Source of the DNA: UBA5336 sp038745855
GTDB lineage: Bacteria > Pseudomonadota > Alphaproteobacteria > Caulobacterales > Hyphomonadaceae
Length of the DNA: 51,970 nt
Assembly (NCBI GenBank): GCA_038745855.1
Contig: JBCDLC010000022.1
Span: 1 to 51,970, forward strand
Direction of reading: 5' to 3'
The notes below the pieces were generated by a model that saw nothing but the letters and a program-made list of their open reading frames with translations, was not told the origin of the DNA and made no database searches. The stretch's first letter is position 1. Each line of letters starts with the position of its first letter. Made by a program: the position numbers and the translations under genes. Of the stretch, positions 51,761 to 51,970 are shown one piece after another.

Positions 51761-51970
51761 ATGGGCAAGGAGAAGTTTGAGCGGAACAAGCCGCACGTGA
51801 ACATCGGCACGATCGGTCACGTGGACCACGGCAAGACGACGCTGACGGCGGCGATCACGATGGTTCTGGCCGATGTGACGGGCGCTGAGAAGCGCTCCTA
51901 CGAGGACATTGACAGTGCGCCCGAGGAGAAGGCCCGCGGGATCACGATCAACACCGCCCACGTGGAATAC
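51761..51970 (+). CDS. tuf: Translation elongation factor Tu, N-terminal part (cut by the window edge)
   Basis: The first 70 codons of EF-Tu are present, with the G1 motif GHVDHGKTTLTAAIT at about 19-33 and the switch segment SAPEEKARGITINTAHVEY at the edge. The ribosome binding site AAGGAGGG lies five bases before the ATG and is the strongest in the window, as expected for one of the most abundant proteins. The gene runs off the right end. Confidence 0.98.
   Translation, partial: MGKEKFERNKPHVNIGTIGHVDHGKTTLTAAITMVLADVTGAEKRSYEDIDSAPEEKARGITINTAHVEY

Overview
The window is chromosomal DNA of an alphaproteobacterium with a GC content of about 60 % or more. The class is supported by the lspA - DUF3035/BamF-type lipoprotein - M16 - M16 gene order, a solitary rpsD, a TIGR01459-type HAD protein, a CHCC zinc-finger protein, DUF454 (YbaN) and ATP-type pckA. 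A marine lineage near Parvularculales or Maricaulales is a guess. No rRNA, tRNA, CRISPR array, phage or insertion sequence is visible.

Layout. Positions 1-8.8 kb hold housekeeping and accessory genes: a cut hypothetical gene, a RimB-like protease fused to a RimK-like ligase, a GST-like protein, galE with a glycosyltransferase, a CHCC zinc-finger protein, an ABC ATPase, TspO and an MFS transporter. Positions 8.8-14.4 kb look most accessory: a Phd/VapC toxin-antitoxin pair whose promoter and operator sit on the start codon, a UvrD/PcrA helicase flanked by three unrecognised membrane-anchored proteins (two AT-richer than their surroundings), and a 14-cysteine metallothionein-like miniprotein with its own promoter and terminator. 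Positions 14.9-21.7 kb hold ybaN, rpsD, a PPK2 kinase, a three-gene DUF3649/PepSY/DUF3325 membrane operon, a TraB/GumN lipoprotein and a lone Flp pilin. Positions 21.9-35.5 kb hold pckA, a HAD protein, a MaoC hydratase, ribF, a YbjN-like protein, ileS, lspA, a BamF-type lipoprotein, a catalytic/non-catalytic M16 pair, a class A beta-lactamase predicted to be a Tat lipoprotein, and an outer-membrane beta-barrel protein. Positions 35.6 kb to the end hold rplJ-rplL-rpoB-rpoC and then rpsL-rpsG-fusA-tuf.

The strongest candidate for a poorly described system is a three-gene cassette at 45.9-48.3 kb, between the rpoC terminator and the str-operon promoter. It encodes a secreted RimB-like aspartic protease, a 7-TM protein of the family usually fused to an inactive transglutaminase, and a RimK-related ATP-grasp ligase. 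All three genes overlap or are coupled, and here the transglutaminase domain is missing. A perfect 17-nt palindrome lies upstream. The same protease and ligase folds occur again as a single fused protein at 611-1984, so the window carries two versions of a predicted 'add amino acid / remove amino acid' module, one cytoplasmic and one at the envelope.
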